From contig CAUDEF010000002.1 of the NCBI GenBank assembly GCA_958448515.1, positions 62,001 through 126,000 of the forward strand: a stretch of 64,000 nucleotides of DNA. Reading direction: 5' to 3'. The DNA is from an uncultured Phascolarctobacterium sp. Its GTDB lineage: Bacteria; Bacillota; Negativicutes; Acidaminococcales; Acidaminococcaceae. The stretch's first letter is position 1. Each line of letters begins with the position of its first letter. Positions 11,546-21,178 of the stretch are shown one piece after another. The notes beneath the pieces are model-generated. The model had not been told where the DNA came from, did no database searches, and was given only the letters and a program-made list of their open reading frames with translations. A program made the position numbers and the translations under genes.

Positions 11546-11580
11546 AAAAATCCTGACAGTTAATCTGCCAGGATTTTTAT
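11546..11580 (-). terminator. Terminator after the PepT-like gene
   Basis: AAAAATCCTG(A)CAG / CTGCCAGGATTTTT stem with loop TTAAT, touching the stop codon of the peptidase gene and followed by T residues on the minus strand. Confidence 0.85.
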
Positions 11581-12705
11581 TTATTTTTGAGCAGCAATTT
11601 TTATAATCTCATACATCCATTGAGCTGTACCAAAAAGATCATCTTCCTTTAAATACTCTTCAGTTGTATGAACATTACTCATGCCAGTAGCCAAAAGTGC
11701 GCAGGGCAAACCATAACCGCATAAATAGTTGCCGTCACTGCATCCACCGGTAGTTTTCAGTTCGGTTTTACGGCCAATATTCTGAGCTGCAGCCTGTGCC
11801 AGCTTTATGCAGGCATGATCCTTAGCAACTGATACAGCAGGACAGCCTTCTTCAACATTAATATCTACCTTACCATTCTGGCTTTCAACTGTTTCTGTTA
11901 TTATGCTTATTACATCATCTTTCAGTTTTTCCAGCTTTTCAACATCCAATGAACGCATATCAATAACAAATTTTGCTTCCGGCGCCACTACATTATTGCC
12001 TACACCTGCATTAAATACACCAACATTTAAAGTAGTTTCACTGTCAATTCTTCCATAAGCAGGTAATTTGCTTAAAGCATCAGCTGCCAGCATTATCGCA
12101 TTAACACCCAGCTCAGGAGCGATTCCGGCATGAGCAGCTTTTCCCTTTACAGTTACATATAACTCATAAAGTTTAGGTGCCGCATAAGTAATCTCGCCTA
12201 TATCGCCGCCAATATCAAGGCAGTAACCATAGTCAGCTTTAATACGGTTTTTATCCATATTTACAACACCAAGGCAGCCAATTTCTTCACATATCGTAAA
12301 GCAAAGCTGAATATCTCCGTGCGGAATATTATCTTCTTTCAGTGCTCGCACTGCCTCCAGAGCAGCAGCAATGCCTACTTTATCATCACCGCCTAAAGTT
12401 GTTGTTCCATCTGAATATAAAACACCATCTTTGCGCACAACTTTTGTTCCTGTTGTAGGTGCCACAGAATCCATATGTGCCTCAAAAAACAATACCGGAG
12501 CATGCTCTGCATTGCCTTTAATATATGCCCATACATTCCCGCAAGTGCCGCCAACTTTTTCTCCTGCATTGTCCATTTCAGCTTCAATACCCAGCTCCTG
12601 TAATTTTTTCATTATCAGCTTAGCTTCCTGCAGTTCATCTTTACTGGGGCACGGAACACTTACTAACTCGGTAAATTCTTTAATCAATCTTTCTTTATTC
12701 AGCAT
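11581..12705 (-). CDS. M20-family metallopeptidase, peptidase T-like
   Basis: 374 aa. Cytoplasmic di-zinc aminopeptidase/carboxypeptidase family; the closest group is PepT-like tripeptidases (somewhat shorter than true PepT). Zinc and catalytic motifs: FEAHMDSV (about 70-77), LGGDDKVGIAAALEAV with the bridging Asp (about 107-122), the catalytic Glu pair in ICEEIGCLG (about 140-148), YCLDIGG, and a late His in MSNVHTTEEYL. The dimerisation insert lies between about 180 and 290. RBS GGAAGGTGA precedes the ATG. Its exact peptide substrate cannot be read from sequence. Confidence 0.85.
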   Translation of the reverse strand: MLNKERLIKEFTELVSVPCPSKDELQEAKLIMKKLQELGIEAEMDNAGEKVGGTCGNVWAYIKGNAEHAPVLFFEAHMDSVAPTTGTKVVRKDGVLYSDGTTTLGGDDKVGIAAALEAVRALKEDNIPHGDIQLCFTICEEIGCLGVVNMDKNRIKADYGYCLDIGGDIGEITYAAPKLYELYVTVKGKAAHAGIAPELGVNAIMLAADALSKLPAYGRIDSETTLNVGVFNAGVGNNVVAPEAKFVIDMRSLDVEKLEKLKDDVISIITETVESQNGKVDINVEEGCPAVSVAKDHACIKLAQAAAQNIGRKTELKTTGGCSDGNYLCGYGLPCALLATGMSNVHTTEEYLKEDDLFGTAQWMYEIIKIAAQK

Positions 12706-12729
12706 ATAATCACCTTCCAGAAAATAATG

Positions 12730-12758
12730 AAAGCCTGCCGAAAATCAGCAGGCTTTTC
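12730..12758 (-). terminator. Terminator after glmS
   Basis: AAAGCCTGC / GCAGGCTTT stem with a nine-base loop, ending four bases from the glmS stop on the minus strand. Confidence 0.85.
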
Positions 12759-12762
12759 TTAA

Positions 12763-14592
12763 TTATTCAACAGTTACAGATTTAGCCAGATTTCTTGGCT
12801 TATCAACATCACAGCCACGAGTCAGAGCTGCATAATAGGACAACAACTGTAAGGGCAGTACCGCAAGAAGCGGAGCCAGGTACTTATCAGTTTTGGGAAT
12901 ATAGATAACATGATCTGCATACTTAGCCAGAGATGTATCACCTTCAAAACCTATAGCAATTACTACAGCTTCACGAGCTTTTACTTCCTGTAAATTGCTT
13001 ACAGTTTTGTCATAAACATCTTCCTGAGTAGCAAGAACAATTACGGGAACACCGGAAACAATCAAAGCCAAAGTACCATGCTTTAATTCGCCTGCTGCAT
13101 AAGCTTCTGCATGAATATAGGAAATTTCCTTCAGCTTCAAAGCGCCTTCCAGAGCTACAGCATAATCAAGGCTGCGTCCCAGGAAGAAAGCATCTTCACA
13201 GCTTCCATATTCACGGGCAAAAACTTTAATCTGATCAACATTTTCCAGCATTTTATGAATCTGCTCAGGAATCTGACCGATACCTTTTACAAGCTCAGCA
13301 GCTTTTGCACTGTCAAGACTTCCACGCAGGCAGCCAACATAAACAGCCAGCATCAGCATTGCCAGAAGCTGGGTAGTATAAGCTTTGGTAGAAGCAACTG
13401 CAATTTCAGGACCGGCATAGGTATAAACAACCTGATCAGCCTCTCTGGCGATAGAAGAACCAACTACATTAGTTACAGCAAGAGTTCTGGAACCAAGTCT
13501 TTTAGCTTCACGCAAAGCAGCCAAAGTATCACTGGTTTCACCGGACTGACTGATAACGATAGTAAGACAGCTATTATCAATTAAAGGACTGCGGTAACGG
13601 AATTCACTGGCAATGTCAACTTCGACAGGAACACGTGCCAACTGTTCCAGGTAGTATTTACCTACAATACCTGCATGATATGCAGTGCCGCAGGCTACAA
13701 TAAAGATTTTATTAATTCCCTGCAGTTCTTCACTGGTCCAGTTAAGTTCCGGGAACTCTACAGTTTCAGCCTCAACATTAACGCGTCCGGTCATGGTATC
13801 GCGCATTGCTTTGGGCTGTTCATAAATTTCTTTCAGCATAAAATGCTCAAAGCCGCCTTTTTCTGCTGCTTCTGCATTCCAGTTTACTTCAAATACTTTT
13901 TTATTAATAGGTGTACCATTTATATCCTGTACCCAAACGCCGTCTTTTGTTACTGTGGCAATTTCGCCATCACTCATAATAAAAGTACGGCGAGTGTGAT
14001 TGATAATAGCAGGAATATCGGACGCAATAAAGTTTTCTCCATCACCAAGACCAATAACCAGCGGGTTATCTTTCTTAGTGCAGATAACTTTATCCTGTTC
14101 TGCTTCGCACATGAAAACCAAAGAATAGGAACCTTTGATAACACGCAGAACTTTTTTGACAGTGCTTTCAAAATCACCGTCAAATTTATCAGCCATCAGA
14201 TGAGCAACTACTTCTGTATCTGTTTCAGAAACAAAGGTATGACCTTTTGCAATCAGCTCTTCTTTTAATTTCAGGTAATTTTCGATAATGCCATTATGAA
14301 CGACAACAAATTTACCACTGGGATCAGTATGAGGATGAGAGTTTCTGTCAGACGGACGTCCATGAGTAGCCCAGCGAGTATGACCTATACCCATACATCC
14401 ATCAGGCATATTGCCCTCTAATTTCTGACGCAGTGCATCCAGACGACCTACACATTTCTCAACACGAATCTTTCCTTTTTCCATAACTGCAATACCGGCA
14501 GAATCATATCCGCGATATTCCAGCTTGCTCATACCGTCCAGCAAAAACGGTGCAGCCTGTTTAGAACCAATGTAACCAACGATACCACACAT
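12763..14592 (-). CDS. glmS: Glucosamine-6-phosphate synthase (glutamine-hydrolysing)
   Basis: 609 aa from ATG 14592. Makes glucosamine 6-phosphate from fructose 6-phosphate and glutamine, the entry to peptidoglycan and LPS amino sugars. The N-terminal nucleophile Cys follows Met directly (MCGIVGYIG); glutaminase motifs GIGHTRWATHG and HNGIIENY follow, then two SIS sugar-isomerase domains (CGTAYHAG, ISQSGETSDT, STKAYTTQL) and the C-terminal KPRNLAKSVTVE. TAAGGAGG lies ten bases upstream. An in-frame extension up to 14757 is not coding: it runs through the glmS ribozyme. Regulation by ribozyme self-cleavage when GlcN6P is abundant is established for this RNA family. Confidence 0.97.
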   Translation of the reverse strand: MCGIVGYIGSKQAAPFLLDGMSKLEYRGYDSAGIAVMEKGKIRVEKCVGRLDALRQKLEGNMPDGCMGIGHTRWATHGRPSDRNSHPHTDPSGKFVVVHNGIIENYLKLKEELIAKGHTFVSETDTEVVAHLMADKFDGDFESTVKKVLRVIKGSYSLVFMCEAEQDKVICTKKDNPLVIGLGDGENFIASDIPAIINHTRRTFIMSDGEIATVTKDGVWVQDINGTPINKKVFEVNWNAEAAEKGGFEHFMLKEIYEQPKAMRDTMTGRVNVEAETVEFPELNWTSEELQGINKIFIVACGTAYHAGIVGKYYLEQLARVPVEVDIASEFRYRSPLIDNSCLTIVISQSGETSDTLAALREAKRLGSRTLAVTNVVGSSIAREADQVVYTYAGPEIAVASTKAYTTQLLAMLMLAVYVGCLRGSLDSAKAAELVKGIGQIPEQIHKMLENVDQIKVFAREYGSCEDAFFLGRSLDYAVALEGALKLKEISYIHAEAYAAGELKHGTLALIVSGVPVIVLATQEDVYDKTVSNLQEVKAREAVVIAIGFEGDTSLAKYADHVIYIPKTDKYLAPLLAVLPLQLLSYYAALTRGCDVDKPRNLAKSVTVE

Positions 14593-14619
14593 TGATATAG
14601 TATCCTCCTTAAAATGTAT

Positions 14620-14762
14620 TAGCCTTTCTGCAGCTGAAATTTTAACTCTGCTGTTACCAGCAGGCTTTGTATTCAGCTTAACGGTCTGCAGCATACCGAG
14701 AGGCATCCGCTGACTAATCGACAACCTCTTTCCTCGTCCACCGTATAAACGGCACATGCGCT
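14620..14762 (-). ncRNA. glmS ribozyme (GlcN6P-responsive self-cleaving riboswitch)
   Basis: Read on the minus strand. The predicted cleavage site is between A14762 and G14761, in ATAGCGC. The catalytic core follows: GGTGGACGAGGA (about 14742-14731), then GAGGTTGTCGA and CAGCGGATGCCTC (about 14728-14699), which match the family consensus (GACGAGG...ATCGA...GGCGGATGCCTCCCGG). CCGTTAAGC corresponds to the family's CCGTAAG. AGCTGAA (14678-14672) pairs with TTCAGCT (14638-14632), enclosing the P4.1-like hairpin CTGCTG-GTAA-CAGCAG (14663-14648). The glmS RBS is just downstream. Recognised by eye, not by a covariance model. Confidence 0.9.
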
Positions 14763-14791
14763 ATCCACTTACGTGCTTATTTTAACTTAAG

Positions 14792-14842
14792 TACACAACA
14801 TGCCGCGCAGGCTGACCAGCCCCCGCGGCACACCTTTGTGTT
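14792..14842 (-). other. GC-rich leader hairpin upstream of the glmS ribozyme
   Basis: On the minus strand TGCCGCG (14830-14824) pairs with CGCGGCA (14807-14801) and GGCTG with CAGCC inside it, around a two-base loop. ACACAA (14842-14837) and TTGTGT (14797-14792) can extend the stem. It sits between the promoter and the ribozyme cleavage site, so it would form the released 5' fragment. There is no T run, so it is not a standard terminator. Confidence 0.7.
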
Positions 14843-14848
14843 TACAAT

Positions 14849-14877
14849 ATTTTACTATACTCTTTAACTTTGGTCAA
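14849..14877 (-). promoter_or_regulatory. Sigma-A-type promoter of glmS
   Basis: TTGACC (14877-14872), 17-bp spacer, TAAAAT (14854-14849), about 80 bases before the ribozyme cleavage site. Confidence 0.75.
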
Positions 14878-14915
14878 TTAAATATATCATTTATTACAGA
14901 TTAGACACATTCAAA

Positions 14916-16256
14916 TCATGCCAGTTCCTTAGCCACAACATCGGCAATCGCACTGGCAATTTTTTCCAGTCTGTCCTGATCCGGACCCTCCGCCATAATT
15001 CTGATTAAAGGCTCGGTACCGGAAGCACGCACAAGAATCTGACCGTTATCGCCAAGCTCATCCTGATATTTTTTGATAATGTCTGCAATAGCCTGATTGC
15101 TTTCCCAGCCATTTTTATCTTTTACTCTTACATTTAACAAAATCTGAGGATATTTTACCATCATGGCACCAAGCTCAGACAGGGATTTATTATTTTTTAC
15201 CATTGCGCACAGCAACTGCACGGCAGTTAAAATACCGTCACCTGTTTTAGCATATTCGGAGAAAATGATATGACCGGATTGCTCGCCGCCTAAAGAATAG
15301 TTATTTTTCAACATTTCTTCAAGAACATATCTGTCGCCAACTGCTGTTTTTGCAGTTTTACCGCCCAAATCTTTCATGGCTTTATGCAGACCAACATTAC
15401 TCATAACGGTAGTTACAAGCATGTTGTCATTAAGCTTACCACGTTTCATCAGCTCTGCAGCACAAATAAGCATAATCTGATCTCCATCTAAAGCTTCACC
15501 GTTTTCATCAACGGCAAGGCATCTGTCAGCGTCGCCATCATTGGCAATACCAATATGCGCACCAACTTCTACAACTTTAGCCTGCAAAGCTTCCAGATGG
15601 GTAGAACCACAGCCATTATTAATATTAATACCATTGGGCTGATTAAAAATTGTTACAACTTCAGCACCAAGACTACGTAAAATAATAGGAGCAATCTCAC
15701 TGTTAGCACCATTGGAGCAGTCCATTACTACTTTAATACCGTCTAATTTGGTATAAGCAGTATTAACAATATGTTTAACATATTTTTCCGCAAGACCGGA
15801 CTCACGTATGATATTACCAACACTGGAACCGCTTACGGCTTTACTGTAATCAATAGGAGCTTCAACAATAGCAGCAATCTCATCTTCTACTGCATCAGGA
15901 AGTTTATGACCTGTTTTAGAGAAGAATTTTATGCCATTATCTTCAAAAGGATTATGAGAGGCAGATATAACAACACCAGCATTAGCCTTTACTTCAGAAG
16001 TAAGAAAAGATACAGCAGGTGTAGGCATTACGCCAAGTAAATGAGCAGTACCACCGGCTGAACAAATACCTGCAGCCAAAGCACTCTCTAACATGGGACC
16101 GCTTAAACGGGTATCCCTGCCGATAATAATTTTAGGATTAGCAACCTCTCTGCCAAAATATTTAGCCGCAGCATAGCCTAATTTAAAAGCCAGCTCCGGA
16201 GTAAGTTCAACATTCGCAACACCACGAACACCATCAGTACCAAATAAACGAGCCAT
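14916..16256 (-). CDS. glmM: Phosphoglucosamine mutase
   Basis: 446 aa. Converts glucosamine 6-phosphate to glucosamine 1-phosphate, the step after GlmS. Alpha-D-phosphohexomutase signatures: RLFGTDGVRG at the N-terminus, the phosphoserine loop ISASHNPFEDNGIKFF (about 98-113), the metal loop NDGDADRC (about 238-245), the sugar loop GGEQSGHII and the phosphate loop VRASGTEPLIR. TTTGGAGG precedes the ATG. It follows cdaA-cdaR and one intervening gene; cdaA-cdaR-glmM is a conserved Firmicute arrangement, and GlmM is known there to inhibit CdaA. Confidence 0.97.
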   Translation of the reverse strand: MARLFGTDGVRGVANVELTPELAFKLGYAAAKYFGREVANPKIIIGRDTRLSGPMLESALAAGICSAGGTAHLLGVMPTPAVSFLTSEVKANAGVVISASHNPFEDNGIKFFSKTGHKLPDAVEDEIAAIVEAPIDYSKAVSGSSVGNIIRESGLAEKYVKHIVNTAYTKLDGIKVVMDCSNGANSEIAPIILRSLGAEVVTIFNQPNGININNGCGSTHLEALQAKVVEVGAHIGIANDGDADRCLAVDENGEALDGDQIMLICAAELMKRGKLNDNMLVTTVMSNVGLHKAMKDLGGKTAKTAVGDRYVLEEMLKNNYSLGGEQSGHIIFSEYAKTGDGILTAVQLLCAMVKNNKSLSELGAMMVKYPQILLNVRVKDKNGWESNQAIADIIKKYQDELGDNGQILVRASGTEPLIRIMAEGPDQDRLEKIASAIADVVAKELA

Positions 16257-16294
16257 GAAAAAACCTCCAAATTATATTTACTAATATATTGTAC

Positions 16295-17899
16295 CTACTT
16301 TAAGGGTGCAAATCTAGTCATTATTGCATGAGCAACATGATAACCATCTAAAGCCGCACTCATAATGCCGCCTGCATATCCGGCACCTTCACCGCATGGA
16401 TAAAGTAAATCATGAGTAACAGAAACATAACTTTCTTTATCACGCACAATACGCACAGGCGCAGATGTTCTTGTTTCAACACCTGTCAGCAAAGCACCGC
16501 CATCGTCATAACCACTTATTTTTCTGCCAAATGCACAAATGCCTTCCCGCAAAGTTGCAGTAACATAATCAGGCAGTACCTTATCCAACGAACAGGGAGT
16601 AATCGCCGGCCTGTATGTAGATGCAGCCAAGCTGCCGATTTCAGGAGCAGAATTTTTCAAAAAGCTGCTGAAATTCTGTGCCGGAGCATGATAATTTTTG
16701 CCTCCATAAATAAAAGCCAGCTGCTCATACTTACGCTGAAATTCAACGCCATCTAAAGGATTATCACCAAAATCACTGCTGCTTACATTTACAACCAGCG
16801 CACTGTTGGCAACTCCGCTGTCACGTTTAAACATACTCATGCCATTTACAACAACCCCATTAGCTTCAGAAGCCGCAGCAACTACAGTTCCTCCCGGGCA
16901 CATGCAAAAAGAATACGCTGTGCGTTTTTTATCTTCAGTATGATAAACTAAAGCATAATCAGCTGCACCAAGCAGCCTGTGCCCTGCAAAATCACCATAC
17001 TGCGCCTTATCAATAAGCTCCTGCGGATGTTCGATACGTACGCCTATGGCAAATGGTTTATTAATAATTCCAATACCTTTTTCATAGACCATTTTATAGG
17101 TATCACGCGCACTATGTCCGCACGCCAAAATAACAGCTCCGGCAGCAATAATTTCGCCGTTACTTAAAACAACACCTGTAATTTTATTTTCTTTAATAAT
17201 AAAATCACACACATGGGCTTTATATCTTATTTCTCCGCCAAGCCTGCGAATTTCATTACTTAACCCGGTAACCATATCGCGCAGTTTATCAGTTCCCACA
17301 TGAGGCTTATGTTCCCATAAAATCGCCTCCGGAGCACCGGCCTTAACAAATTCTTCAAGGATATTTTTCATTACAGGATCATTTACTCTGGTTGTAAGCT
17401 TACCATCAGAAAAAGTTCCTGCACCTCCTTCGCCAAACTGTACATTAGACTCCGGATTAAATATTCCCGCATGCCAGAATTTTTCAATGTCTTCTACGCG
17501 TTCTTTTACAGATTTTCCCCGCTCTAAAAGCAGCGGCTTATATCCATATTTTGCCAGCTCCAAAGCTGCCGTAAGGCCTGCCGGGCCGGCACCAATGACC
17601 ACAGGCCTGTCACTTAACAAAGCACTGCCAAGCACTAAACTTTCAGACTGCACTTCTTCATACACAGCAATATCTTTATCACGAGTATATCTTTTTAGCT
17701 GTTTTGCAGTAATATCTACATCTGCTACTACGTGAAAATTAAGGCAAACATTATTTTTCTTGCGTGCATCAACAGCTTTACGCACTATTTTTAAATTAGC
17801 TATGCAATCCTTACCTAAGTTTAATTTTTTGCTTACAGCATCTTCCATACTAATCTCATTTAAGAGTGATATACGTACATTATTTATTTTTAACTTCAT
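16295..17899 (-). CDS. FAD-dependent oxidoreductase of the COG2509 type
   Basis: 534 aa, cytoplasmic. The N-terminal 90 residues form a small alpha/beta domain; a Rossmann FAD-binding motif then follows, VVIGAGPAGLTAALELAKYG (about 100-119), with LLERG after it. Further conserved blocks: NVQFGEGGAGTFSDGKLTTR, VILACGHSARDT and a C-terminal PCGEGAGYAGGIMSAALDGY, all typical of uncharacterised COG2509 dehydrogenases. Substrate unknown. Its ATG overlaps the cdaR stop by one base (TAATG), so it is translationally coupled within the c-di-AMP/amino-sugar operon, where it is an extra member compared with the usual cdaA-cdaR-glmM. Confidence 0.85.
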   Translation of the reverse strand: MKLKINNVRISLLNEISMEDAVSKKLNLGKDCIANLKIVRKAVDARKKNNVCLNFHVVADVDITAKQLKRYTRDKDIAVYEEVQSESLVLGSALLSDRPVVIGAGPAGLTAALELAKYGYKPLLLERGKSVKERVEDIEKFWHAGIFNPESNVQFGEGGAGTFSDGKLTTRVNDPVMKNILEEFVKAGAPEAILWEHKPHVGTDKLRDMVTGLSNEIRRLGGEIRYKAHVCDFIIKENKITGVVLSNGEIIAAGAVILACGHSARDTYKMVYEKGIGIINKPFAIGVRIEHPQELIDKAQYGDFAGHRLLGAADYALVYHTEDKKRTAYSFCMCPGGTVVAAASEANGVVVNGMSMFKRDSGVANSALVVNVSSSDFGDNPLDGVEFQRKYEQLAFIYGGKNYHAPAQNFSSFLKNSAPEIGSLAASTYRPAITPCSLDKVLPDYVTATLREGICAFGRKISGYDDGGALLTGVETRTSAPVRIVRDKESYVSVTHDLLYPCGEGAGYAGGIMSAALDGYHVAHAIMTRFAPLK

Positions 17900-18828
17900 T
17901 AATTTGCCTTTCCTACAGAAAACTGTATCTGTACCGTACTGTTATCAGGTATCACCTTTTCAGGCAAATCAAGCTCCACTGCAATTGAAGTACTTCCTGA
18001 AATATTTGATACATCCACAGGTTTTGTTTTTACTTCCTTCAAGGTTTTCAGTAAAGACGGAGGCGCAGTTATTCTTACTCTGGCCGGTATAACATCTGTT
18101 TTATTAACAACAACACCGTCAGGCAAGGTTCCTGCCATCACTACCTTTACAGGTAAATCCACACTTATCATCTGTTTAACCATTTTGGCATCTACATTAG
18201 CTTTTTCCGGGGTAATTTTGATATTAGGAATATCATATCCATCATCACTGACAGCAACAAGCTCGCATACAGCCTTAAAATCACCTTTCTGGTTAGTTAT
18301 ATCAATAGGTGCCATAACCTTATTAACATTAGCCAGTTTATGGGTTGCCCCCTGAATAACAACCTCAGCCGGTTCAATACGGCTGCTGCCAACAACCAGA
18401 TCATCAACAGAAGTACCGATTACTCTTGTTTTTACCGGCACAGTTTTCTCACTTATAGTATCTACATATACCGAAACTTTAGCAGGTGTCACAGAAATTA
18501 TATCACCCTTGGGAAATTTTACAGCAACAGGCAGTTCCTGCTGTCCTTCACCAACATCTTTTAAATCAATGGCTGCAGTTACTAACTTATCTGTATCATC
18601 ACTTACTAATGCTCTTGCAGCTCTTATTTTTACTGTTACCCTTTCAGGCGCATTAAATACGACCATGGAATCAGCTAAATTAACATGTTCCAGCTTCACT
18701 TCCACATTACGTTCAACAATAGGATTTTGGTCCGTCATTACATAAATCCACAAACTGCACGCGATTAAGATAGAAATGATGCGTGCCATAATATTTTCTT
18801 TTTCCATTAACCTGTACAGAAATTTCAT
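17899..18828 (-). CDS. cdaR: YbbR-domain protein CdaR, regulator of diadenylate cyclase
   Basis: 309 aa. One N-terminal membrane anchor (MARIISILIACSLWIYVMTD, about 14-33) followed by an extracytoplasmic part built of about three YbbR repeats of 80-90 residues, each with patterns like VKTRVIG or LPVKVVMAG. In Firmicutes CdaR binds and modulates the membrane cyclase CdaA. The gene overlaps the cdaA stop by four bases (ATGA), supporting co-translation; GGTGAT is its RBS. Confidence 0.9.
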   Translation of the reverse strand: MKFLYRLMEKENIMARIISILIACSLWIYVMTDQNPIVERNVEVKLEHVNLADSMVVFNAPERVTVKIRAARALVSDDTDKLVTAAIDLKDVGEGQQELPVAVKFPKGDIISVTPAKVSVYVDTISEKTVPVKTRVIGTSVDDLVVGSSRIEPAEVVIQGATHKLANVNKVMAPIDITNQKGDFKAVCELVAVSDDGYDIPNIKITPEKANVDAKMVKQMISVDLPVKVVMAGTLPDGVVVNKTDVIPARVRITAPPSLLKTLKEVKTKPVDVSNISGSTSIAVELDLPEKVIPDNSTVQIQFSVGKAN

Positions 18829-19661
18829 TTCTTATCACCGCGTAATTTTTTTATTTTTTCAAAAATGCTTTCACGAACATTCACTGTAGGTCTGATTAAG
18901 GAAGAACGCAAAATCCCCTTTACATCATCAGCAGTCAGATAACGCATTAAATCGCCATTTCTGGCAATCGAGATAGCACCTGTTTCCTCACTTACAACCA
19001 AAACCATGGCATCGGACTGTTCAGAAATACCAATTGCCGCTCTGTGTCTTGTACCCAGCTCCTGGCTTAAATTTCTGTTTTCCGTTAAGGGAAGTAGGCA
19101 GCTGGCCGCCACAATTCTTTTGCCGCGAATAACAACAGCACCATCATGCAAAGGAGTATCCTTCTCAAAAATATTAAGCAGCAGGCTGTCACTTACCAAC
19201 GCATCAAGCGCAACACCGGTTTCAATACGTTCTTCCAAACCGGTATCACGTTCAAAGACCATTAAAGCCCCTTCTTTACGTCTGCTCATAATCACTGTAG
19301 CATTAGCAACAGCACTCAGCATTTCTTCCATTTCCTGCTCATCCAGCTCACTGCCTTTGCGGAATAAACTGCCTCGTCCGATCTGTTCCAACGCTCTGCG
19401 CAGCTCCGGCTGGAAAACTACAGGAAGCGCAACCATAATCATGGTCATGCTTTTTTCCAGAAGCCAACTTATAACATGTAAATTCAGCCATCTGCTGATA
19501 ATCATAATCAATACCAAAACCAGCAAACCTTTAACCAAAGTTGCCGCCCTGGTATTTTTAAGCATTAAATAAATACGATATAAAAAATAAGCTACTACTG
19601 CAATGTCAATAATATCTAAAATACTGACAGTAGTCAGCAAACCCTGCAATTGAATCAGCAC
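18825..19661 (-). CDS. cdaA: Membrane diadenylate cyclase CdaA
   Basis: 278 aa from GTG 19661. Makes c-di-AMP from two ATP; controls potassium and wall homeostasis in Firmicutes. Three membrane segments (about 12-85) precede the DAC domain, which carries the DGAVVI motif and the GTRHRAAIG motif. AGGTGA lies five bases before the GTG. An ATG at 19694 in frame has no RBS and lies just below a TATAAT box (19704-19699), near the expected transcription start, so it is unlikely to be used. First gene of cdaA-cdaR-COG2509-glmM. Confidence 0.93.
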   Translation of the reverse strand: MLIQLQGLLTTVSILDIIDIAVVAYFLYRIYLMLKNTRAATLVKGLLVLVLIMIISRWLNLHVISWLLEKSMTMIMVALPVVFQPELRRALEQIGRGSLFRKGSELDEQEMEEMLSAVANATVIMSRRKEGALMVFERDTGLEERIETGVALDALVSDSLLLNIFEKDTPLHDGAVVIRGKRIVAASCLLPLTENRNLSQELGTRHRAAIGISEQSDAMVLVVSEETGAISIARNGDLMRYLTADDVKGILRSSLIRPTVNVRESIFEKIKKLRGDKK

Positions 19662-19698
19662 CAATTTCACCTGCTTACATACACAAAATTCCATTTAT

Positions 19699-19704
19699 AT
19701 TATA
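19699..19704 (-). promoter_or_regulatory. -10 box upstream of cdaA
   Basis: TATAAT on the minus strand about 40 bases before the proposed GTG start; no good -35 was found. Confidence 0.45.
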
Positions 19705-19718
19705 ACACACAAAAAAGA

Positions 19719-19754
19719 AAGCTACACTTCTCCATAAAGGAGAAATGTAGCTTT
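19719..19754 (-). terminator. Terminator after argH
   Basis: AAGCTACA(C/T)TTCTCC-type inverted repeat with a small loop, followed on the minus strand by a run of T; lies 12 bases past the argH stop. Confidence 0.9.
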
Positions 19755-19765
19755 TAAGTAAAATT

Positions 19766-21178
19766 TTATAACCTGGTGTTTAAATCTGCCAAAATCTCTT
19801 GCTGAGCTGCTAAAACTTTATCACCTTCAGCAAATTGTTTTTCATTTTCAGTAAAGGCAGGTCCTCCATAAGACTTTCTGGAAGCGACACAATTTTCAGG
19901 TTTTAATGCCTCAAGCAAATCTTCGGCAAATAAATCAGAGAATTTCTGATATTCGTCAAGAGAAATTTCAGGTAAGAATTTATCGTTGTGTATTGCATAA
20001 GCAACGCATTTGCCAACAACTTCATGAGCCTGTCTGAAAGGAAGCCCTTTTCTTACAAGATAATCAGCCAAATCGGTTGCATTGGAGAAATCTTTGCTTA
20101 CAGCCTGCTGCATTTTATCTACATTAACAGTCATAGTCAGAATCATATCACGATAAACTGCCAGCGCAAATTTAATAGTATCTACAGCATCAAAGAAGCC
20201 TTCTTTGTCTTCCTGCAAATCTTTATTATAAGTTAAAGGCAAACCTTTGGCAGTTACCAGCATAGCCTGCAAATGACCGTATACTCTGCCGGTTTTGCCG
20301 CGAACAAGTTCAGCAATATCCGGATTTTTCTTTTGCGGCATCATGGAAGAACCGGTAGCAAAAGCATCATCAAGTTCAATAAAGCCAAACTCTGTACTGC
20401 TCCACAGGCAGAATTCTTCGCTTAAGCGGCTCAGATGCATCATTAAAATAGATGCAAAAGACAAAAATTCAATTACATAATCCCTGTCGCTTACTGCATC
20501 CATGCTGTTGCTGTACACTTTAGAAAAGTTCAGCTGTTTTGCAACATCAAAGCGATCGATCGGGAAGGTTGTTCCGGCGATGGCACCAGCACCAAGAGGC
20601 ATCATATCTGCACCGTCCCAAACACCCTGCAGTCTTCTGAAATCTCTCTGGAACATATTAAAATATGCCAGCAGATGATGAGCAAAAGTAATAGGCTGCG
20701 CTCTTTGCAGATGAGTATAACCCGGCATCAGTGTTTTGTTATGTTTCTTGGCAACAGTAAGCAGTGCTTCTTCAAATTTAATCAGAAGTTCAGCAATTTC
20801 AGCAACTTCTCTCTTCATATACATATGCATATCAAGAGCAACCTGATCATTACGGCTGCGTGCAGTATGCAGTCTTGCACCTGCCTGTCCGATACGCTCT
20901 GTAAGACGAGCTTCAACATTCATATGAATGTCTTCCAAAGCTACTTCAAACTTAAAGTTACCTGCTTCTATATCTTTTAAAATATCTTTCAAACCTGCAA
21001 CGATCTTTTCCCCGTCTTCCTTTGGAATAATTCCGCAGTTAGCCAACATCGTTGCATGAGCAATACTGCCGCGAATATCTTCATGATATAAGCGTTTATC
21101 AAAATCAATGGACGCATTAAATGCGTCCACTAATTCATTAGTATTTTTACTAAATCTTCCGCCCCACAATTTGGCCAT
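19766..21178 (-). CDS. argH: Argininosuccinate lyase
   Basis: 470 aa. Last step of arginine synthesis: argininosuccinate to arginine and fumarate. Fumarase/aspartase-superfamily signature [12 protein letters not shown] near residue 280; N-terminal LWGGRFS and [13 protein letters not shown] also match. Its ATG shares one base with the argG stop (TAATG), so both are made from one mRNA. Confidence 0.97.
   Translation of the reverse strand: MAKLWGGRFSKNTNELVDAFNASIDFDKRLYHEDIRGSIAHATMLANCGIIPKEDGEKIVAGLKDILKDIEAGNFKFEVALEDIHMNVEARLTERIGQAGARLHTARSRNDQVALDMHMYMKREVAEIAELLIKFEEALLTVAKKHNKTLMPGYTHLQRAQPITFAHHLLAYFNMFQRDFRRLQGVWDGADMMPLGAGAIAGTTFPIDRFDVAKQLNFSKVYSNSMDAVSDRDYVIEFLSFASILMMHLSRLSEEFCLWSSTEFGFIELDDAFATGSSMMPQKKNPDIAELVRGKTGRVYGHLQAMLVTAKGLPLTYNKDLQEDKEGFFDAVDTIKFALAVYRDMILTMTVNVDKMQQAVSKDFSNATDLADYLVRKGLPFRQAHEVVGKCVAYAIHNDKFLPEISLDEYQKFSDLFAEDLLEALKPENCVASRKSYGGPAFTENEKQFAEGDKVLAAQQEILADLNTRL

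Noticed and set aside
14593..14757. In-frame N-terminal extension of GlmS (55 residues, up to 14757)
   Set aside because: It reads straight through the glmS ribozyme. GlmS needs Cys right after Met 1, and a strong RBS precedes ATG 14592.
19662..19694. ATG start for cdaA at 19694
   Set aside because: No RBS, and it lies at the likely transcription start below TATAAT; the GTG at 19661 has AGGTGA at normal spacing.
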